NCBI GenBank assembly: GCA_902795765.1
Contig: CADBMQ010000157.1
Coordinates: 1-8,414 of the forward strand
Direction of reading: 5' to 3'
DNA from: Oscillospiraceae bacterium
Lineage (GTDB): Bacteria > Bacillota > Clostridia > Oscillospirales > Acutalibacteraceae
Length of the DNA stretch: 8,414 nucleotides
Part shown: positions 6,162-8,414 of the stretch, one piece after another
Layout: each line of letters begins with the position of its first letter
Position numbering within the stretch: the first letter of the stretch is position 1
Notes under the pieces: generated by a model
What the model saw: only the letters and a program-made list of their open reading frames with translations
The model's database searches: none
What the model was told of the DNA's origin: nothing
Position numbers and translations under genes: made by a program

Positions 6162-7286
6162 CTAAAAAACAATATCTATAAACCACTTATATAAAGTTTT
6201 AAATGGCTTTTTCCAAGAGTTTGAAAATTTATTTACAACAAACATAAATGGACGCTCAATAGCTTTTTGTCTGATAAGGTCGATTATTGTGCCTACTAAA
6301 TATATAATCAAAACCGCCAAAAGAGAGTATAGGATTAACATCAATGAATTTTGATAGTCCTTGCCTTTGAATATTGTTTGCCAAATAAAAGAACGTATAT
6401 GTTTATTGTCGTGCATAAGGTATACACCAAATGATGCCGACGCAATCAAATTTATGATTTTATTATTCGGAATAGTAATTTTTTCAAAAATCATAAATAA
6501 TGTAACCGCACACAATAGAGTAAATACCGATTGCTGATCGTAAAAATATAACGAATGTCCTGCAACGGCGGAAACTTTTGTTCCCAATAAAATGAGACCA
6601 ATACAGGTTGCATATCTTATGAGCGTGAAAACAACAAACAGAATCACATATTTTTTTACATTTCCTTTTGGATTTAAACCGAACAATCTAATATACCCAG
6701 CCAAACAATACAAAAATACAAACCATAATAACACATTGCCTTGGAATTTTGATGTTGTGAAAGTAGGAATAATTGACCATATCACAAATAGTAATATGAG
6801 CATTTTTTGATATGTAGATTTATCCAACTTGTGCAAAAGAATATTGATAAACGGATGAATAAGGTATAATACAAAGTAAATTGCTGCGAACCACCAAGTG
6901 CTGAATGTAACAGGTAATAACGACTGTACAAATGCAAGCGGACTAAATTTTATTACACCTATTGCCGAAAATACACAATAAATACCTGCCGAATAAAAGA
7001 ACACCTGTCCCCAAAATTTCAGCAGTCTTTTTAAATTAAAAAGTCGTTTGTTGGTAATTAAAAAATAACCTGAAATTAAAATGAATACATCAACACCAAC
7101 TTTTCCACCCATTTCGATAAAGCTGAGCCAAAAGCGGGGAATAGATAGTGTATGCGAATTGTAAGTAAATCCGCTATGTGTTGCAAAATGACATCCAACA
7201 ATCATAACCATTGATATTATTCTCAATAGTTCAATAGATGAATTTCGCATACCTTTGTTGGTTGGTATTTCTTTTTTTAGTGGCAT
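6162..7286 (-). CDS. Acyltransferase family 3 (AT3, OafA/WecH-like) membrane protein
   Basis: A 374-residue protein with about ten hydrophobic segments, matching the AT3 fold length (330-400) without a C-terminal SGNH domain. The family start is plain: RNSSIELLRIISMVMIVGCHFATHSG, with the conserved Arg22-x10-His33 motif at the membrane face. Further AT3 marks are GGKVGVDVFILISGYFL (60-76), STWWFAAIYFVLYLIHPFIN (129-148) and ASFGVYLMHDN (about 287-297). AT3 proteins move acyl groups, usually acetyl, across the membrane onto cell-surface sugars or peptidoglycan; the acceptor here is unknown. There are no sugar-polymer genes around it: it is a single-gene unit with its own promoter, an AGGAAGTGA ribosome site about nine bases before the ATG, and terminators on both sides. 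Met13 (MRNSS) is an alternative start without a comparable ribosome site. Confidence 0.88.
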   Translation of the reverse strand: MPLKKEIPTNKGMRNSSIELLRIISMVMIVGCHFATHSGFTYNSHTLSIPRFWLSFIEMGGKVGVDVFILISGYFLITNKRLFNLKRLLKFWGQVFFYSAGIYCVFSAIGVIKFSPLAFVQSLLPVTFSTWWFAAIYFVLYLIHPFINILLHKLDKSTYQKMLILLFVIWSIIPTFTTSKFQGNVLLWFVFLYCLAGYIRLFGLNPKGNVKKYVILFVVFTLIRYATCIGLILLGTKVSAVAGHSLYFYDQQSVFTLLCAVTLFMIFEKITIPNNKIINLIASASFGVYLMHDNKHIRSFIWQTIFKGKDYQNSLMLILYSLLAVLIIYLVGTIIDLIRQKAIERPFMFVVNKFSNSWKKPFKTLYKWFIDIVF

Positions 7287-7318
7287 AACTTCACTTCCTG
7301 TACATAATTAGTGATTAT

Positions 7319-7347
7319 ATTTTAACATAAATTAAAATGTAATTCAA
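7319..7347 (-). promoter_or_regulatory. Sigma-A type promoter of the acyltransferase gene
   Basis: On the minus strand TTGAAT (7347-7342) and TAAAAT (7324-7319) are 17 bases apart. Transcription would begin near 7312, about 25 bases before the ATG at 7286. It lies just beyond the ribU terminator, so the gene is a separate unit. Confidence 0.6.
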
Positions 7348-7380
7348 GTTGTAGATTTGACAATATATAATAGAGAATCT

Positions 7381-7416
7381 AAAAAAGTCCGGAGTCATAC
7401 GGTTCCGGACTTTTTT
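7381..7416 (-). terminator. Symmetric intrinsic terminator after ribU
   Basis: Perfect 13-base arms, AAAAAAGTCCGGA (7381-7393) and TCCGGACTTTTTT (7404-7416), flank a ten-base loop. Because each arm ends in six A or T, the structure would terminate in either direction. The only gene running into it is ribU (stop at 7444) on the minus strand. Confidence 0.9.
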
Positions 7417-7443
7417 GCACAAACGTAAGATTTTGTGTCTTTT

Positions 7444-7992
7444 TTATTCTTTAACCATCTTTTCGATTGATCTGCCAACACTTTTGTATAAAACAAATGA
7501 AAGTATTGCATTTCCTCCGGCTTTAATTGCATTAAATCCAACAATGACCGGCATCATATCCCAAACCGCACTTACTGGCATACCAGAAAAAATTGGTGTG
7601 ATAATTAAATTAGCAGGCATCATAACAAGAGCCATTGTTATTGTACCACAAATTAAAGCTATGATTGACCCCGAAAGTGTGTGCTTGAATTTATAAATCA
7701 AACCTGCAACAAGGACAAAACTTCCTGTGGCAATAATGTGCATCACAAATCCATACCATCCACTCTGCGGACTAACTAAAAACCATTGCAAAAATGATAC
7801 AACAACTGTACAAATAACACCTGCGAGTGGGCCAAACAAAAATGTGCAAATGAAAATCATAACGTCAGCCGGATCGTATTCCAAAAATGGTGCAGACGGG
7901 AAGATAGGGAAGTGGATAAAATAGACCAGTACAATCGACAATGCACAAAACAATGCGATAAATACCATTTTCAAAGTTTGCTGTTTCTTCAT
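7444..7992 (-). CDS. ribU: Riboflavin ECF transporter S component RibU
   Basis: A 182-residue membrane protein with six hydrophobic segments, the normal size of a vitamin-binding S component. RibU-type marks are FPIFPSAPFLEYDPADV at 28-44 after the first helix, the MPANLIITPIF block (125-135), and FNAIKAGGNAILSFVLYKSV (153-172). Asn154 and Lys157 in the last block correspond, as I recall, to flavin-contacting residues in characterised RibU proteins. An AxxxA motif in helix 1 (Ala13-Ala17) is the usual contact with EcfT. The protein binds riboflavin outside and needs the shared EcfA-EcfA'-EcfT energising module, which is not encoded here. An FMN riboswitch in its leader supports the substrate call and implies repression when FMN is plentiful. 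The ribosome site AAAGGA is 11 bases from the ATG. Another ATG at 8002 is out of frame and abuts the site. Confidence 0.94.
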   Translation of the reverse strand: MKKQQTLKMVFIALFCALSIVLVYFIHFPIFPSAPFLEYDPADVMIFICTFLFGPLAGVICTVVVSFLQWFLVSPQSGWYGFVMHIIATGSFVLVAGLIYKFKHTLSGSIIALICGTITMALVMMPANLIITPIFSGMPVSAVWDMMPVIVGFNAIKAGGNAILSFVLYKSVGRSIEKMVKE

Positions 7993-8010
7993 AATAACTC
8001 ATTTCCTTTC

Positions 8011-8042
8011 AAAATAAAAAGCGTCCAAATACAGGACGCTTT
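8011..8042 (-). terminator. Riboswitch-controlled intrinsic terminator upstream of ribU
   Basis: On the transcript AAAGCGTCC (8042-8034) pairs perfectly with GGACGCTTT (8026-8018) around a seven-base loop, and the message continues as a U-rich run (8020-8011). It lies between the FMN aptamer and the ribU ribosome site, as expected for the expression platform of a transcription-attenuating FMN riboswitch. Confidence 0.9.
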
Positions 8043-8065
8043 CTTTTATACTGAAAGAAAAACAA

Positions 8066-8190
8066 ATAATTCTTCCGTCCGGACTATACCGTCGGCTTTG
8101 GAATCTCACCAAATCATGCTGTAAAGCTCGTGGGCTTGTCGGATAAACCGCATTACCACCGGTGGGGAATCACACCCCGCCCTGAATTTA
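8066..8190 (-). ncRNA. FMN riboswitch (RFN element)
   Basis: The minus strand shows the RFN core in order: TTCAGGGCGGGGTGTGATTC, CCCACCGGTGGT, AAGCCCACGAGC, GATTTGGTGAGATTCCAAA, then GCCGACGGTATAGTCCGGAC and GGAAGAAT. The closing P1 stem is AATTC (8188-8184) with GAATT (8072-8068). The element binds flavin mononucleotide; the ligand-bound form normally lets the downstream terminator fold and stops ribU transcription. The promoter is immediately upstream and the terminator about 25 bases downstream, so the whole switch is intact. Confidence 0.97.
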
Positions 8191-8200
8191 TTGTATTAAT

Positions 8201-8229
8201 ATTATATCAAGCAAAAGTTGATTTGTCAA
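8201..8229 (-). promoter_or_regulatory. Consensus sigma-A promoter of the FMN riboswitch-ribU unit
   Basis: On the minus strand a perfect TTGACA (8229-8224) and a perfect TATAAT (8206-8201) are exactly 17 bases apart. Transcription should start near 8194, a few bases before the aptamer. A fully consensus promoter fits a gene controlled only after initiation, by the riboswitch. Confidence 0.9.
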
Positions 8230-8241
8230 TACTTTAGGTAG

Positions 8242-8277
8242 AAAAAATAAAAACACCCGATAAAATCGAGTGTTTTT
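8242..8277 (-). terminator. Intrinsic terminator of the tRNA-Gln gene
   Basis: On the minus strand AAAAACACTCGAT (8277-8265) pairs with ATCGGGTGTTTTT (8261-8249) around a three-base loop, with one U-G pair, and is followed by ATTTTTT. Read on the plus strand the U-G pair becomes a C-A mismatch, so it is oriented for the tRNA transcript. Its first base is also the A of the tRNA CCA end. Confidence 0.85.
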
Positions 8278-8351
8278 GGCAGGGGTAGCAGGATTCGAAC
8301 CTACGAATGCTGGAATCAAAATCCAGTGCCTTACCGCTTGGCGATACCCCT
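8277..8351 (-). tRNA. trnQ: tRNA-Gln (anticodon UUG), CCA encoded
   Basis: A 75-base cloverleaf on the minus strand. The acceptor stem AGGGGTA pairs with TACCCCT, the discriminator base is G (as usual for Gln), and CCA is encoded. The anticodon stem CTGGA/TCCAG holds the loop TTTTGAT with anticodon TTG, which reads CAA (and CAG by wobble). The T arm contains the standard GTTCGAATC. The first pair is A1-U72 rather than the U1-A72 known from Escherichia coli tRNA-Gln. It has its own promoter and terminator and appears to be a single-tRNA unit, although another tRNA beyond the right edge cannot be excluded. Confidence 0.97.
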
Positions 8352-8371
8352 AAATTTCAGAGTGCTTAACT

Positions 8372-8400
8372 ATTATAACAAACTATTTTGCATTTTGCAA
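8372..8400 (-). promoter_or_regulatory. Sigma-A promoter of tRNA-Gln with extended -10
   Basis: On the minus strand TTGCAA (8400-8395) and a perfect TATAAT (8377-8372) are 17 bases apart, with TG one base before the -10 box (TGTTATAAT). The start would be near 8365, about 14 bases before the mature tRNA end. The strength fits a stable-RNA gene. Confidence 0.8.
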
Positions 8401-8414
8401 GTGTTTTTTTATTA

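Noticed and set aside
7357..7385. Perfect plus-strand TTGACA at 7357-7362 as a promoter into the 7381-7416 hairpin
   Set aside because: The only -10 candidate at 17 bases is TAAAAA, and the transcript would end at once in the terminator. The nearby TATAAT is three bases from the TTGACA. No plus-strand gene follows.
1..8414. CRISPR arrays, insertion sequences, toxin-antitoxin or defence genes
   Set aside because: No spaced direct repeats, transposase motifs, or pairs of small genes were found; apart from the acyltransferase the genes are recognisable core functions.

Overview
This is an AT-rich stretch of chromosome from a low-GC Gram-positive bacterium. It is most likely an anaerobic Clostridia member (Oscillospiraceae/Ruminococcaceae-like is a guess from gene content and order, not a tested placement). 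The evidence is strong AGGAG-type ribosome sites, sigma-A promoters, a GerW/YtfJ sporulation protein, the ScpA/ScpB pair, an FMN riboswitch in front of a RibU-type ECF transporter subunit, and a tRNA with its CCA encoded.

Region 1 (about 1-4950, minus strand) reads as one long operon: site-2 protease (M50) > scpA > scpB > DUF2953 membrane protein > gerW/ytfJ > dacF-type D,D-carboxypeptidase > rluB-type pseudouridine synthase, which runs off the left edge. Genes overlap or lie 0-46 bases apart and no terminator is visible between them. The operon joins chromosome segregation (ScpAB with SMC), envelope and spore functions (protease, GerW, DacF) and ribosome maturation (RluB). Its most unusual detail is an 11-bp hairpin between gerW and dacF that buries the dacF ribosome-binding site.

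Region 2 (4911-6112) is a divergent promoter region followed by a plus-strand XerC/XerD-type tyrosine recombinase with all six catalytic residues, ended by an intrinsic terminator that also works, more weakly, in the other direction.

Region 3 (6162-7350, minus) is a single membrane acyltransferase (AT3/OafA-like) with its own promoter, insulated by terminators on both sides.

Region 4 (7381-8229, minus) is a complete riboflavin-uptake unit: consensus promoter, FMN aptamer, antiterminator/terminator switch, ribU, and a symmetric terminator.

Region 5 (8242-8414, minus) is tRNA-Gln(UUG) with its own promoter and a terminator whose stem begins at the last base of the CCA end.

Nearly everything here is core-genome material. 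I did not find a convincing new multi-gene system. The points most worth a second look are the gerW-dacF hairpin, the riboswitch switching geometry, and the absence of spmA/spmB between dacF and rluB.
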